Shown: positions 48,090 to 59,636, numbered from the stretch's first letter. The stretch is 64,000 nucleotides of DNA from Saccharopolyspora soli (GCF_022678645.1 NZ_JALBWV010000032.1:30733-94732); one strand, 5' to 3'. Made by a program: numbers and translations. Notes: a model not told the origin generated them from the sequence alone.

Positions 48090-50171
48090 TCAGCCGGTGA
48101 CGCCGGGCTCGCCGTTCTCCGCGCGGCCGGTGATGCGGCGTCGGAACGAGGTGTCCTGGGACGTGGTGACCTCCACGTCGTACCAGCCGCGATCCGACGG
48201 CCATTCCAGCGGCTGGGCGCCACCGGCCGCCACCCGGACCTGCTCCTCGTGGGTGGTGTAGCCCAGTGACCGCAGGCGCAGCGTGATGTCCTGCGGACCG
48301 CCGTTGCGCAGCTCCAGCGCGAGGCCGCGCGGAGTGTGCCGGGTCTGCACGTCAACGCCGGCGGCCCGGCCACCGCGCGATCCGCTCAGCTCGAACCAGA
48401 ACCGGTTCGGCCCCTGCACCGCGAGCCGGTACTCCTCGCGCACCGGCACGTTCACCACCTGCTCGCCACGAACGTCCACATGGGACGGTTCGGCCAGCTC
48501 CTCGGCGTACGGGTAGACGGTGAAGTGCACGGTGCTGGAACCGACGTTGCCGAGCCGCAGCGCCAGCACCGCACCGTTGACCGCACCGGAAACCTGCGGC
48601 TGGTACGGCAGGGCGCGAGCCGGGCGGCTACCGGACTCCTGCACGGGGAGGTTCTGCTCCGGTGGCGGCTCGGGGTGCCAGCGCTCGATCGGTGCGGGCA
48701 CCGGGCCCGGTTCGGTGGGCTTCGGTGGTTTGGCGCCCCGCCGGAAGTCGAACACCGAGGTCAGGTCGCCGCACACGGCTCGCCGCCAGGCGCTGATGTT
48801 CGGTTCCGCGATGCCGGTCCAGCGCTCCAGCAGGCGCAGCACCGAGGTGTGGTCGAACACCTCCGAGTTGACGAACCCGCCGATCGTCCACGGCGACACC
48901 ACGGTCATCGGCACCCGCGGGCCGAGCCCGATCGGCTGCCCGTCGAAGTAGTCGTCGCCGTTGCCGGACTCCGGTTTCGGCGGCACCGGTGGTGGCACGT
49001 GGTCGAAGTAGCCGTCGTTCTCGTCGAAGTTGAGCAGCAGCGCGGTCTTCGACCAGATCTTCGGATCGGCGATCGCGTCCAGCACGTCGTAGATCAGGTT
49101 GGCGCTGCCGACCGGCGTCGAACTGCCCGGATGTTCGGAGTCCACGGCGGAGGGGACCAGCCAGACCACCTCGGGCAGCCGGTCCGCCTTGATGTCTTCC
49201 CGCAGCCGCTGCACCAGCGTGCCGGGCTCGCTGCGGTACATCGCGCGGTCGAACAGGCTCCGCTCGGCGTCGGTCAGGCTCGCGCGACCCGCCTCCAACT
49301 GCTTGAGCAGCCGCTGCCGCTCCTCGACGGGCTTGTCGAACAGCGCGGTGTAGAACTCCTCGGTGGTGCGGAAGTTCCCGTCCACCCCGGCGAGCATCCG
49401 GTGGCCGATCGCCTTGAACGTCTGGAAGTACTCGACGGCGTTGTCGGTGAAGTTGTCCCACTCCTGGTAGATCTGCCAGGACCGCCCGGCCTTCTCCAGC
49501 CGTTCCGGGTAGGTCGTCCAGTCGTAGCCGCCGTGGTCGTAGTCGTAGGCGGCGTTGGTCACCGCGCGCGCCGTGGTGCCGGGCTCGTAGCCGGTGGTGC
49601 CGGTCCACAGGTAGTTGCGGTTCGGGTTCGTGGAGCCGAAAACCGAGCAGTGGTACGCATCGCAGATGGTGAAGGTGTCCGCCAGCTCGTACTGCAGCGG
49701 GATGTCCGGCCGCTCGTAGTACGTCATGGTGGCGGCGGTCTTGGCGGCGATCCAGTCGTTGTTCCAGCCGCGCGCCCAGGCCCGCCCGCTGCCCTCCCAG
49801 CTGTGGTCGAGGGCCCCGAGGTACTGGATGTCGGACACCGGCCGCCCGGCCCGCTCGGCGCCCTGCCGCAGCGAGAACGGCAACACCGCGCCGCCGGGGG
49901 TGGGCTGCTCGAACGCGGACCGGCCGTCGGGCTGCCGCAACGGCTGCCGGTCACCGAAGCCGCGCACGCCGCGAAGCGTGCCGAAGTAGTGGTCGAAGGA
50001 ACGGTTCTCCTGCATCAGCACGACGACGTGCCCAACCGAATCGAGCCCGCCAACGGGAGCGGGCTGCGCCATGGCTCGGTGCAGGGAGGGCGGCAGCAGC
50101 GAAGCGGCGGCAGCGCCGCCGACCACCCCAGCGGCACCGGCGAGCACCCGACGTCGAGAAACCTCTGTCAC
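48090..50171 (-). CDS. Secreted phosphocholine-specific phospholipase C
   Basis: From GTG at 50171 the protein has 693 residues. It begins with a twin-arginine signal (SRRRVLAGAAGVVGGAAAAS), so it is exported folded by Tat. The catalytic phosphoesterase domain shows HVVVLMQENRSFDHYFGTLRG, NDWIAAK, SVFGSTNPNRNYLWTGT and LLNFDENDGYFDHVPPP; two C-terminal beta domains follow. This is the non-haemolytic/acid-phosphatase-like PLC family that cleaves phosphatidylcholine. Phosphate limitation usually induces such enzymes, but no pho box was identified. Confidence 0.92.
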   Translation of the reverse strand: MTEVSRRRVLAGAAGVVGGAAAASLLPPSLHRAMAQPAPVGGLDSVGHVVVLMQENRSFDHYFGTLRGVRGFGDRQPLRQPDGRSAFEQPTPGGAVLPFSLRQGAERAGRPVSDIQYLGALDHSWEGSGRAWARGWNNDWIAAKTAATMTYYERPDIPLQYELADTFTICDAYHCSVFGSTNPNRNYLWTGTTGYEPGTTARAVTNAAYDYDHGGYDWTTYPERLEKAGRSWQIYQEWDNFTDNAVEYFQTFKAIGHRMLAGVDGNFRTTEEFYTALFDKPVEERQRLLKQLEAGRASLTDAERSLFDRAMYRSEPGTLVQRLREDIKADRLPEVVWLVPSAVDSEHPGSSTPVGSANLIYDVLDAIADPKIWSKTALLLNFDENDGYFDHVPPPVPPKPESGNGDDYFDGQPIGLGPRVPMTVVSPWTIGGFVNSEVFDHTSVLRLLERWTGIAEPNISAWRRAVCGDLTSVFDFRRGAKPPKPTEPGPVPAPIERWHPEPPPEQNLPVQESGSRPARALPYQPQVSGAVNGAVLALRLGNVGSSTVHFTVYPYAEELAEPSHVDVRGEQVVNVPVREEYRLAVQGPNRFWFELSGSRGGRAAGVDVQTRHTPRGLALELRNGGPQDITLRLRSLGYTTHEEQVRVAAGGAQPLEWPSDRGWYDVEVTTSQDTSFRRRITGRAENGEPGVTG

Positions 50172-50526
50172 AACGAAAAATAGTTGCCGACGAAAACCAA
50201 GCCGGGGAGACCCCATAGTGACGCACCGATGAACCACCCGTGTCAGCCAAACAGCGCAACGCGGGGCGCGCCGACTACGCTCCGTGCCCCAACGATCGGC
50301 GGGTTGTGCTGAACGCGCACCGGGAAATGCAGCTGCCGCAGGCGAACCGCGCCTGCTACATTCCGCCGCGTGAACGTCGGTGCACGTCTGCTACCCGGTT
50401 GCCGCCCATGCGGTTGCCGGGCTCCAGCGCGCCGCGTTCGGGGTCGCCGAGTGCGCTACCACATCGGATGTGAGCCTGGGCAGGTCAACGGCAGGCGATG
50501 GCTGAGCTGAGCTGAGCTGATGCTCG
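50172..50526. other. Intergenic region upstream of the second trpBA leader
   Basis: About 355 bp between the divergent phospholipase and trpB2 genes. It contains no supported gene. A short tandem GAGCT repeat (GCTGAGCTGAGCTGAGCTG, 50503-50519 area) lies just before the hairpins. The trpB2 promoter must be here, but no clear -35/-10 pair stands out. Confidence 0.4.
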
Positions 50527-50606
50527 GCCTCGCGGGCTCGTTGTGCTCGCGAGGCGTTTTCGCCAGTCATTCTCACCCAACCGCGGGCACCGCTGTGCCC
50601 GCGAGG
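50527..50606 (+). promoter_or_regulatory. Attenuator-like leader of trpB2-trpA2
   Basis: Hairpin 1: GCCTCGCG (50527-50534) with CGCGAGGC (50548-50555), followed by GTTTT, resembles an intrinsic terminator. Hairpin 2: GCGGGCAC (50583-50590) with GTGCCCGC (50595-50602), ending where the ribosome binding site gaggag (50603-50608) begins. In addition CCTCGCGGGC (50528-50537) is fully complementary to GCCCGCGAGG (50597-50606), which would block the ribosome binding site. The three pairings exclude one another. No leader peptide with clustered Trp codons was found. Confidence 0.6.
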
Positions 50607-50613
50607 AGACATC

Positions 50614-51855
50614 ATGATGTGCCACCGTTTCTTCTTCCCTGCCCACAGCAGCGAAAATTCCCCAAGCGACGCCTATTTCGGCGCTTTCGGCGGATCTTTC
50701 GTCCCGGAAGCCTTGGTCGCGACCATCGAAGAGCTCGCCGATGAGTACGCGGCGGCCATGGCCGACCCCTCGTTCGCCGCGGAGTTCGACCACCTGATGG
50801 CCCACTACGTCGGCCGCCCCAGCCCCTTGACCGAGGTCGCCCGGTTCGCCGAGCACGCGGGCGGCGCCCGCATCTTCCTCAAGCGCGAAGACCTGAACCA
50901 CACGGGCTCCCACAAGATCAACAACGTGCTGGGCCAAGTCCTGTTGGCCAAACGCATGGGCAAGGTGCGCGTGATCGCCGACACCGGCGCAGGTCAGCAC
51001 GGCGTGGCCACGGCGACCGCCTGCGCACTGCTCGGCTTGGAGTGCACGGTCTACATGGGCGAGGTGGATACCCGACGGCAGGCGCTCAACGTGGCCCGGA
51101 TGGAGGTCCTGGGTGCGACCGTGGTGCCGGTGAAATCCGGTACCCGCACGCTAAAGGACGCGATCAACGAGGCTTTTCGCGATTGGGTGGCGACGGTCCG
51201 GAGTACCCACTACGCGTTCGGCACCGCAGCCGGGCCGCATCCCTTCCCCAGCCTGGTGCGCGACTTCCAACGAGTGATCGGCGTGGAAGCCCGCAGCCAG
51301 ATCCTGGCGCACACCGGGCGGCTACCGGATGCGGTCGCGGCCTGCGTTGGCGGTGGTTCCAACGCCATCGGGCTCTTCCACGCCTTCCTGCCGGACGAAC
51401 ACGTCGAACTCCACGGCTTCGAACCCGCTGGCGAGGGCCTTGGCAGCACGCGTCATGCGGCGGCCATCAGTGCGGGATCAACCGGCATCCTGCACGGCTC
51501 GCGCTCGTACGTCCTGCAAGACGAGCAGGGGCAGACCCAGCCGACCCACTCGATCGCGGCCGGGCTGGACTACCCCGGAGTCGGGCCCGAGCACGCCTAC
51601 CTGAACGCCATCGGCCGCGCCCACTACCTGCCCGTCACCGATGCCGAAGCATTGGAAGCGTTGCTGTTGCTGTCCCGAACCGAAGGAATCATCCCCGCGC
51701 TCGAATCCAGCCATGCCCTGGCGGGCGCGTTGCGGCTTGGCCGAACGCTCGGTCCGGAAGCCGTCATCTTGGTCGGCCTGTCCGGACGCGGCGACAAGGA
51801 CATGGACACCGTCGCCCGCGAAGCGGGACTCCTCGCCGCGGAGGTGGCCCGGTGA
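50614..51855 (+). CDS. trpB2: Second tryptophan synthase beta subunit, variant active site
   Basis: A 413-residue paralogue of the TrpB at 32889-34163. The PLP lysine is at K101 (HTGSHKINN), and [22 protein letters not shown] and [10 protein letters not shown] are kept. The residue matching catalytic Glu109 of the Salmonella enzyme is Asp123 ([11 protein letters not shown]), and LVGLSGRG replaces the common LVNLSGRG. Otherwise it looks intact, and it overlaps trpA2 by 4 bp. It may be a regulated backup synthase or act on a modified indole or other nucleophile. ATG at 50614 or 50617 follows gaggag. Confidence 0.88.
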   Translation: MMCHRFFFPAHSSENSPSDAYFGAFGGSFVPEALVATIEELADEYAAAMADPSFAAEFDHLMAHYVGRPSPLTEVARFAEHAGGARIFLKREDLNHTGSHKINNVLGQVLLAKRMGKVRVIADTGAGQHGVATATACALLGLECTVYMGEVDTRRQALNVARMEVLGATVVPVKSGTRTLKDAINEAFRDWVATVRSTHYAFGTAAGPHPFPSLVRDFQRVIGVEARSQILAHTGRLPDAVAACVGGGSNAIGLFHAFLPDEHVELHGFEPAGEGLGSTRHAAAISAGSTGILHGSRSYVLQDEQGQTQPTHSIAAGLDYPGVGPEHAYLNAIGRAHYLPVTDAEALEALLLLSRTEGIIPALESSHALAGALRLGRTLGPEAVILVGLSGRGDKDMDTVAREAGLLAAEVAR

Positions 51856-52703
51856 CCGGCGCGATCGAGCAGCTCGACGAAGTCTTCACCCGCGCCGCGA
51901 AACAGGACCGCGCCGCCCTCATCGGCTTCCTCCCGGCAGGTTTTCCGAGCATCGGTGCGGACGTGCAGGCGATGACGGCGATGGTCGACAGCGGCTGCGA
52001 CATCATCGAGGTCGGAGTCCCGTACAGCGACCCCATGCTGGACGGCCCCGTCAACCAGGCCGCCTACGACCGCGCACTGCGCGGCGGCGCGACCATGGAC
52101 GCGGTCCTGAACACCGTCCGCGCGGTTACCACCCACACCGAGGTTCCGGTGCTGGTCATGACGTACTGGAACTGCGTTGATCGTTACGGGGTCGAAAAGT
52201 TCGCGGCCGATCTAGCTGCGGTCGGCGGGGCAGGCTGCATCCTGCTGGACCTGCCTGTGCACGAGTCGGAGGCATGGCGGAAAGCAGCGCGACGCCACCG
52301 ACTCGCGACGATATTCGTGGTGGCACCGAGCACGCGCGACGACCGCCTGGGCACGATCACGGCGGCGGGATCTGGCTTCGTCTACGCGGCATCGCTGATG
52401 GGCGTGACCGGCGCACGGGATTTCGTCAGCGCTGACGCGGAAACCCTGGTACGTCGCACGCGCGCGACGACCGCACTGCCGGTATGCGTCGGTCTGGGGG
52501 TGGCGACCGGAGCCCAGGCGTCCCAGGTCGCCAGCTTCGCCGATGGCGTCATCGTCGGATCCGCAGTCGTCCGACAACTGCTGGAAGCACCCGACTTCAC
52601 CACCGGACTCGCTCGAACGCGCCAACTGGTAACCGAACTGGCACGGGGTGTCCGCACCCGAAACACCAATGTGGACGGTGCGGCGAGGCAGTCAGGCGCA
52701 TAG
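51852..52703 (+). CDS. trpA2: Second tryptophan synthase alpha subunit
   Basis: GTG at 51852, overlapping the trpB2 stop, opens a 283-residue TIM barrel. It keeps the catalytic glutamate ([12 protein letters not shown]) and aspartate (MLDGP), though the usual DGPTIQ reads [22 protein letters not shown] and [13 protein letters not shown] form the phosphate site. It is clearly diverged from trpA at 32098-32892. Retention of both catalytic residues and coupling to trpB2 suggest a working alpha-beta complex. Confidence 0.88.
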   Translation: MTGAIEQLDEVFTRAAKQDRAALIGFLPAGFPSIGADVQAMTAMVDSGCDIIEVGVPYSDPMLDGPVNQAAYDRALRGGATMDAVLNTVRAVTTHTEVPVLVMTYWNCVDRYGVEKFAADLAAVGGAGCILLDLPVHESEAWRKAARRHRLATIFVVAPSTRDDRLGTITAAGSGFVYAASLMGVTGARDFVSADAETLVRRTRATTALPVCVGLGVATGAQASQVASFADGVIVGSAVVRQLLEAPDFTTGLARTRQLVTELARGVRTRNTNVDGAARQSGA

Positions 52704-52726
52704 GAACCCGAGCCAAAGGGGGACGA

Positions 52727-52773
52727 GTGAGGGGCACCCTTTACCAAGTATGTTGGTGAAGGGTGCCCCTCAC
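52727..52773. repeat. Palindrome between trpA2 and hisB (GTGAGGGGCACC family)
   Basis: Arms of 21 bases (52727-52747 and 52753-52773) pair throughout, with one G-T pair, around a 5-nt loop. They begin GTGAGGGGCACCC and centre on ACCAA / TTGGT. It lies between convergent stops at the junction of the 11-kb block with the his genes and probably acts as a terminator. Confidence 0.9.
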
Positions 52774-52788
52774 CTCGAAAGATTCGCT

Positions 52789-54548
<1,760 letters not shown>

Positions 54549-55865
54549 TCAGCGGGGGAAGCGGGCGGTGATCGCCTGACCGTGCGCGGGCAGGTCCTCG
54601 GCGTTGGCCAGCGCGACCACCTTGTCGGCGACGTCGCGCAACGCCTGCTCGTGGTAGGAGATCACGTGGATGCCACGAAGGAAGCTCTGCACGCTCAGGC
54701 CGGACGAGTGCCGCGCGCAGCCGCCGGTCGGCAGCACGTGGTTCGAGCCAGCGCAGTAGTCGCCCAGCGACACCGGCGCGTACGGGCCGACGAAGATCGC
54801 GCCCGCGTTGCGCACCCGCGCGGCCACCGCGTCGGCATCCTCGGTCTGGATCTCCAGGTGTTCGGCGGCGTAGGCGTCCACCACCCGGATCCCATCATCC
54901 ACACTGGACACCAGGATGCAGCCGGACTGCCTGCCGCCCAATGCGGTGCTGATCCGCTCGTGGTGCTTGGTCTGCGCCACCTGGCGCTCCAGCTCCGCGT
55001 CCACCGCGTCGGCCAGCTCCACCGACGTGGTCACCAGCACGCTCGCCGCGAGCGTGTCGTGCTCGGCCTGGCTGATCAGGTCGGCTGCCACGTGCACCGG
55101 GTCGGCCGTGTCGTCGGCCAGCACCGCGATCTCGGTCGGCCCCGCCTCCGAGTCGATGCCGATCAGGCTGCGCAGGTGCCGCTTCGCGGCCGTCACGTAC
55201 ACGTTGCCCGGCCCAGTCACCAGGTCGGCTGGCAGCAGCTCCGCGCCGTCGGTGTCCTGCCCGCCGTAGGCCAGCAGCGCCACCGCCTGCGCGCCGCCGA
55301 CCGCCCAGACCTCCTCGGCGCCGAGCAGCTGCGCGGCGGCCAGGATCGTCGGGTGCGGCAGGCCGCCGAACTCGGCCTGCGGCGGGCTGCACACCACCAG
55401 CGACTCCACGCCCGCGGCCTGCGCCGGGACCACGTTCATCACCACGCTGGACGGGTAGACCGCCAGCCCACCCGGCGCGTACAGGCCGACGCGGGCGACC
55501 GGCACCCAGCGCTCGGTGACCGTGCCGCCGGGCACCACCTGCGTGGTGGTGTCAGTGCGCCGCTGGTCGTCGTGCACCTTGCGGGCGCGGGCGATCGACT
55601 CCTCCAGGGCCGCGCGCACCGCCGGGTCAAGCTCGTCGAGGGCGCGGCGCAGCTCCCCGGCCGCCACCCTCACCCGTTCCGGTCGAACGGCGTCGAACTT
55701 CTCGGTGAACTCCAGGACCGCGTCCACCCCGCGGTCGCGGACCGCCTCGATCACCGGCCGAACCAGATGCAGCACGTGCTCGACGTCCATTTCGGCGCGC
55801 GGCAGGGTCGCGCGCAGCTTCGAGGTGGACGGAACACGACCGCGCAGGTCGGTACGGGTGAGCAT
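54549..55865 (-). CDS. hisD: Histidinol dehydrogenase
   Basis: From ATG at 55865 (after aaagga) the protein has 438 residues starting LTRTDLRGR. Landmarks are [48 protein letters not shown]-like [23 protein letters not shown] and [17 protein letters not shown] with the catalytic/metal-site residues. It carries out the last two oxidations to histidine. It is first in the hisDCB group and divergent from the M14 carboxypeptidase; TTGACA on the minus strand (55976-55981) is a possible -35 box. Confidence 0.96.
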   Translation of the reverse strand: MLTRTDLRGRVPSTSKLRATLPRAEMDVEHVLHLVRPVIEAVRDRGVDAVLEFTEKFDAVRPERVRVAAGELRRALDELDPAVRAALEESIARARKVHDDQRRTDTTTQVVPGGTVTERWVPVARVGLYAPGGLAVYPSSVVMNVVPAQAAGVESLVVCSPPQAEFGGLPHPTILAAAQLLGAEEVWAVGGAQAVALLAYGGQDTDGAELLPADLVTGPGNVYVTAAKRHLRSLIGIDSEAGPTEIAVLADDTADPVHVAADLISQAEHDTLAASVLVTTSVELADAVDAELERQVAQTKHHERISTALGGRQSGCILVSSVDDGIRVVDAYAAEHLEIQTEDADAVAARVRNAGAIFVGPYAPVSLGDYCAGSNHVLPTGGCARHSSGLSVQSFLRGIHVISYHEQALRDVADKVVALANAEDLPAHGQAITARFPR

Positions 55866-56070
55866 GAGCGTCCTTTCGGTCCCCGGGGCTACACGACCAG
55901 GGTAATCGCCGCGGTTCGGAGCCGTCCGCGAACCTGCTCGCCGACCATCCACGACAACCGTCCGAAATGGGAAAATGTCAACAGCAGGCCATTGTTCGCC
56001 AGTGGCTTGCCAACATCGGGTCGCTCCTCCAACCTTCCAACATCACAACCAGTGATCGATCGGAGACCCG

Positions 56071-57333
56071 ATGTTCAGCTCACGGCGCAAGGCGGTGACG
56101 GTGGCGGCCGCCGCATGCCTGGTCCTGTTGGCACCGATCCAGGCCAGCGTGTCCGCGGAGCCGACGAGCGCGACCGCCGCGCAGGACTCGGCCATCTACA
56201 CCGTCCCCAACACCGACAGCCAGGCTCGAACCGAGATCAACCGCACCGGCGCCCAGGTCCTCTCGGTGTCCGACGGGGTGGCGACCGTGGAGGCCACCCC
56301 CGCCCAGGCCGAGCAGCTGCGGGCCGCCGGGTTCGCGCTGCGGGAGGAGACCAAGGTCGCCGACGCGCTGCAGCAGCTCAGCGGCGAGCAGCGGGTGCCG
56401 GGCGACTTCCCGCCCGATGACCAGGGCTACCACAACTACGACGAGATGGTCGCCGAGCTCGACGCGACGGCCAGCGAGCACCCGGACATCGCGGCGAAGT
56501 CCAGCATCGGCAAGTCCTTCGAGGGCCGCGACATCCCGGTGCTGAAGATCAGCGACAACGTCGGGCAGGACGAGGACGAGCCCGAGGTCCTCTTCAACTG
56601 CAACCAGCACGCCCGCGAGCACCTGACCACCGAGATGTGCCTGCACATCGCCCAGCGGTTCACCGACAACTACGCCGACCCGGCCATCAAGGACGTGGTC
56701 GACAACCGGGAGATCTGGGTGATCCCGGTGGTCAACCCGGACGGCTCGGTCTTCGACGTGGAGTCCGGCCAGTACCAGGGTTGGCGCAAGAACCGGCAGG
56801 ACACCGGCACCGACCTCAACCGCAACTGGGGTTACTTGTGGGGCTGCTGCGGTGGTTCCAGCGACGACCCGAACGACGAGACCTACCGGGGCACCGCGGA
56901 GTGGTCGGCTCCGGAGACCGCGGCGATGCGCGACTTCGTCGACTCGCGGGTGGTCGGCGGCGCGCAGCAGATCAAGGCCGCGATCGACTTCCACACCTAC
57001 TCCGAGCTGGTGCTGTGGCCCTTCGGGCACACCTCCGACGACGTCACCGACGGCATGACGCAGCAGGAGTACGACCGGTTCGCGCGGATCGGCGGCGAGA
57101 TGGCCGGCTCCAACGGCTACACGCCGCAGCAGTCCAGCGACCTCTACATCACCGACGGCGACAGCCTCGACTGGATGTGGGGCCAGCACAAGATCCTGGC
57201 GTTCACCTTCGAGATGTACCCGGCCAGCGGCGGCGGCATCGACGGTTTCTACCCGCCGGACGAGGTCATCCAGCAGGAGACCGTCCGCAACGACGCAGCG
57301 GTGGACATCCTGCTCCGCGAGGCAGGAGCCTGA
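56071..57333 (+). CDS. Secreted M14 zinc carboxypeptidase
   Basis: The 420-residue protein has a signal peptide (about residues 1-29), an N-terminal propeptide, and a carboxypeptidase A-like domain with zinc ligands H180 and E183 (NQHAREH) and H308 (DFHTYSEL), the substrate-binding DLNRNWGY and the catalytic glutamate E381 (FTFEMYP). It resembles the Streptomyces carboxypeptidase SG/T type, which trims C-terminal residues from extracellular peptides. It starts with ATG at 56071 after cggaga and ends at a strong terminator. Confidence 0.93.
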   Translation: MFSSRRKAVTVAAAACLVLLAPIQASVSAEPTSATAAQDSAIYTVPNTDSQARTEINRTGAQVLSVSDGVATVEATPAQAEQLRAAGFALREETKVADALQQLSGEQRVPGDFPPDDQGYHNYDEMVAELDATASEHPDIAAKSSIGKSFEGRDIPVLKISDNVGQDEDEPEVLFNCNQHAREHLTTEMCLHIAQRFTDNYADPAIKDVVDNREIWVIPVVNPDGSVFDVESGQYQGWRKNRQDTGTDLNRNWGYLWGCCGGSSDDPNDETYRGTAEWSAPETAAMRDFVDSRVVGGAQQIKAAIDFHTYSELVLWPFGHTSDDVTDGMTQQEYDRFARIGGEMAGSNGYTPQQSSDLYITDGDSLDWMWGQHKILAFTFEMYPASGGGIDGFYPPDEVIQQETVRNDAAVDILLREAGA

Positions 57334-57351
57334 CCTGAGGGGAGGGGGACC

Positions 57352-57383
57352 GGGCCCGAGGTGCCGTTGGGCGCCTCGGGCCC
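57352..57383 (+). terminator. Intrinsic terminator of the M14 carboxypeptidase gene
   Basis: A perfect 10-bp stem GGGCCCGAGG / CCTCGGGCCC with a 12-nt loop is followed by TTTCTT, 19 bp after the stop codon. This is the clearest classical terminator in the window. Confidence 0.85.
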
Positions 57384-57392
57384 TTTCTTGTG

Positions 57393-57438
57393 GTCGTGAG
57401 TGCGAAAGCGGGCTCCAACCCGGCTACGCGCTCACGAC
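57393..57438. repeat. Palindrome with GTCGTGAG outer arms
   Basis: GTCGTGAG (57393-57400) and CTCACGAC (57431-57438) flank a GGG / CCC inner stem. The same arms occur at 18695-18740, suggesting a second dispersed palindrome family. It sits between the carboxypeptidase terminator and the YqeB-like gene. Confidence 0.6.
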
Positions 57439-57500
57439 GACCTGTCGCTGGGTTTGGCGGGTGGCGGCGGTTCGGGTGCGGCGGTGGCGATAATGGCGGC

Positions 57501-58184
57501 ATGGCCGCCGACCCCGATGCGACGACAGTGGCCGAGCACGTGCTGGTCCGGCGCGGCTCGTGGGTGATCTGCCCGTTGCTGGGGGCACTGGCCGTCTTCC
57601 TGCTGCGGTTGGTGGCGGCTTGGGTCACCGCGCTGCCGTGGGCGCCGTTCCAGGGCGTGTTCGAGCTGGCCGCGTCGGTGCCCGATCCCTGGGGCACGGT
57701 CGGGGCGATCGTCATCGGCGCGGTCATCGGCTTCGGATTCGCCGGGCTGATGGCGCAGGAGCGGCTCACGGTCACGATCTCCGCGGAACAGGTGACGCTG
57801 ACCGTCGGGCGATCGGAGCAGCACACCGAGCGCGCCGTGATCGGCTCGGTCTTCGTGGACGGCAAGCACCTCGTGCTGCTGGACTCCTCCGGTGGCGAAC
57901 TGGTCCGGCAGAAGTCCGATTTGGACAAGCGGGCGCTGCGCCGGGCCTTCGCCGAGCACGGCTACCCGTGGCGCGACAAGGATCCGTTCGCGGGCCACTA
58001 CAGCTTGTGGGTCGAAGACACCCCGGAACTGTCGCTGCGGATCAACACGTTGCTGGCAGCGCGCGAGCGCGCGCTGCGCAAGCGCGACGGGAAGGAAGCG
58101 GCGCTGCTGCGCACCGAGCTGGCCGAGCGGGGCATCCTGGTCCGCGACGTGCAGAAGCGCCAGTACTGGCGAGCGACCTCCTGA
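57501..58184 (+). CDS. YqeB-like membrane protein
   Basis: From ATG at 57501 the protein has 227 residues: an N-terminal cytoplasmic stretch, two hydrophobic helices (VICPLLGALAVFLLRLVAAWV and WGTVGAIVIGAVIGFGFAGLM) and a long charged cytoplasmic domain ending ILVRDVQKRQYWRA. It resembles the actinobacterial YqeB-type proteins, whose function is not established. A longer frame upstream would run through the palindrome and is not favoured. It is same-strand with the CorC-like gene 103 bp downstream. Confidence 0.7.
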   Translation: MAADPDATTVAEHVLVRRGSWVICPLLGALAVFLLRLVAAWVTALPWAPFQGVFELAASVPDPWGTVGAIVIGAVIGFGFAGLMAQERLTVTISAEQVTLTVGRSEQHTERAVIGSVFVDGKHLVLLDSSGGELVRQKSDLDKRALRRAFAEHGYPWRDKDPFAGHYSLWVEDTPELSLRINTLLAARERALRKRDGKEAALLRTELAERGILVRDVQKRQYWRATS

Positions 58185-58287
58185 CGCCCCTTCCAGCACC
58201 GCCGGAGGTCAAAGCTCCCTGCTCACGCGGGTGCCTCGGGAGCGTTCGGGGAGCGCCCGCGACCGCCGGAAATGGAAGAATCGGAAG

Positions 58288-59586
58288 ATGGACAGCGTCG
58301 TGTGGAACGTCGCTCTGGTGCTGCTGTTCGTGCTTTTCGGCGGCTACTTCGCCGCGGCCGAGATCGCGCTGGTCTCGCTGCGCGACAGCCAGGTCCGCAA
58401 GCTCGCCGAGCGCGACCGGCGCGGTGCTCGAGTGGCCAAGCTCCGGAAGGACTCAAACCGGTTCCTGTCCGCGGTGCAGATCGGCGTCACCTTCGCCGGG
58501 TTCTTCGCCTCCAGCTACGGCGGCGCGACGATCGCGGTGCGCATCGAGCCGGTGCTGGCGGGGTGGGGCCTGCCGATCGGGCTGGCGGCGTCGCTGGCGC
58601 TGGTGGTGGTGACCCTGTTCGTGTCGTACCTGTCGCTGGTGCTCGGCGAACTCGCTCCGAAGCGACTTGCGCTGCAACGGACGGAGGCCGTCGCGCTGGT
58701 CACCGCTGGCGTGCTGGACCGGTTGGCGGCGCTGTCCCGGCCGCTGATCTGGCTGCTGTCGAAGTCGACCAACGCGGTGGTCCGGTTGATCGGCATCGAG
58801 CCGCGCGACGCCGCCGACGAGGTCAGCGAGGAAGAACTGCGGGACATGGTGCGCACCAACGAGCAGCTGACCGTCGAGGAGCGGCGGCTGCTCAGCGACG
58901 CGTTCCGGGCCACCGACCGGGTGCTCGGCGAGGTCATGGTGCCGCGCACCGAGGTGGACTTCCTCGACCACACCATGTCGTTGACCGATGCGATCGACGA
59001 GGTGGCAGGCAAGCCGCATTCGCGGTACCCCGTCATCCGGGACACCGCCGATGACGTCGTCGGGGTCATCCACGTGCGCGACCTGCTCACCACCACGCAC
59101 GACGACCACGCCGCGGCGCGCACGGTCGGCGACCTGACCCGGCCAGCGACCGCGCTACCGGCGAGCAAGCCGGTGCTGGCCGCGTTGACGCAGATGCGGC
59201 GGCGCGGCGGCGGGCACCTCGCGGTGGTGGTGGATGAATACGGCGGGACCGCGGGCATCGTCACCGTCGAGGACCTGGTGGAGGAGGTCGTCGGCGAGAT
59301 CTGGGACGAGTACGACCCGAGCGCCGCACCGGTGCGCCCCAGGGCGGATGGCAGTTTCGAGACCGACGGCCTGCTGCACCGCGCCGATTTCGAGCAGCAG
59401 ACCGGGATCGAACTGCCGGAAGGTCCCTACGACACCGTGGCGGGCTTCTTCGTCAGCCGCTTGGGCCGGGTGCCGAACGAGGGCGAGTCCGTGGAGGCCC
59501 TCGGCCATCGCTTCACGGTTCGCGCGATGGACGGCCACCGGGTGGCCCGCCTGCAGGTCACCAGGCTCGACGACGCCCCGGAGTGA
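58288..59586 (+). CDS. CNNM/CorC (HlyC) family protein with CBS domains
   Basis: A 432-residue protein: an N-terminal CNNM transmembrane domain (VLLFVLFGGYFAAAEIALVSLR, IGVTFAGFFASSYGG, LGELAPKRLALQR), a paired CBS domain (VMVPRTEVDFL to VVVDEYGGTAGIVTVEDLVEEVVGEI) and a C-terminal CorC_HlyC domain (LPEGPYDTVAGFFVSRLGRVPNEGESV). Related proteins export or resist magnesium and cobalt; the haemolysin name is historical. ATG at 58288 is chosen because the family begins with this hydrophobic helix. Confidence 0.9.
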   Translation: MDSVVWNVALVLLFVLFGGYFAAAEIALVSLRDSQVRKLAERDRRGARVAKLRKDSNRFLSAVQIGVTFAGFFASSYGGATIAVRIEPVLAGWGLPIGLAASLALVVVTLFVSYLSLVLGELAPKRLALQRTEAVALVTAGVLDRLAALSRPLIWLLSKSTNAVVRLIGIEPRDAADEVSEEELRDMVRTNEQLTVEERRLLSDAFRATDRVLGEVMVPRTEVDFLDHTMSLTDAIDEVAGKPHSRYPVIRDTADDVVGVIHVRDLLTTTHDDHAAARTVGDLTRPATALPASKPVLAALTQMRRRGGGHLAVVVDEYGGTAGIVTVEDLVEEVVGEIWDEYDPSAAPVRPRADGSFETDGLLHRADFEQQTGIELPEGPYDTVAGFFVSRLGRVPNEGESVEALGHRFTVRAMDGHRVARLQVTRLDDAPE

Positions 59587-59636
59587 GGTCTCCATCTGCG
59601 CGATCCCAGAACTCGTTTTGCGCGTTCGAGTGAGAG

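Noticed and set aside
55970..56000. TTGACA on the minus strand as the hisD promoter.
   Set aside because: No acceptable -10 box follows at 16-18 bp, so it is mentioned only as a possible -35 box.
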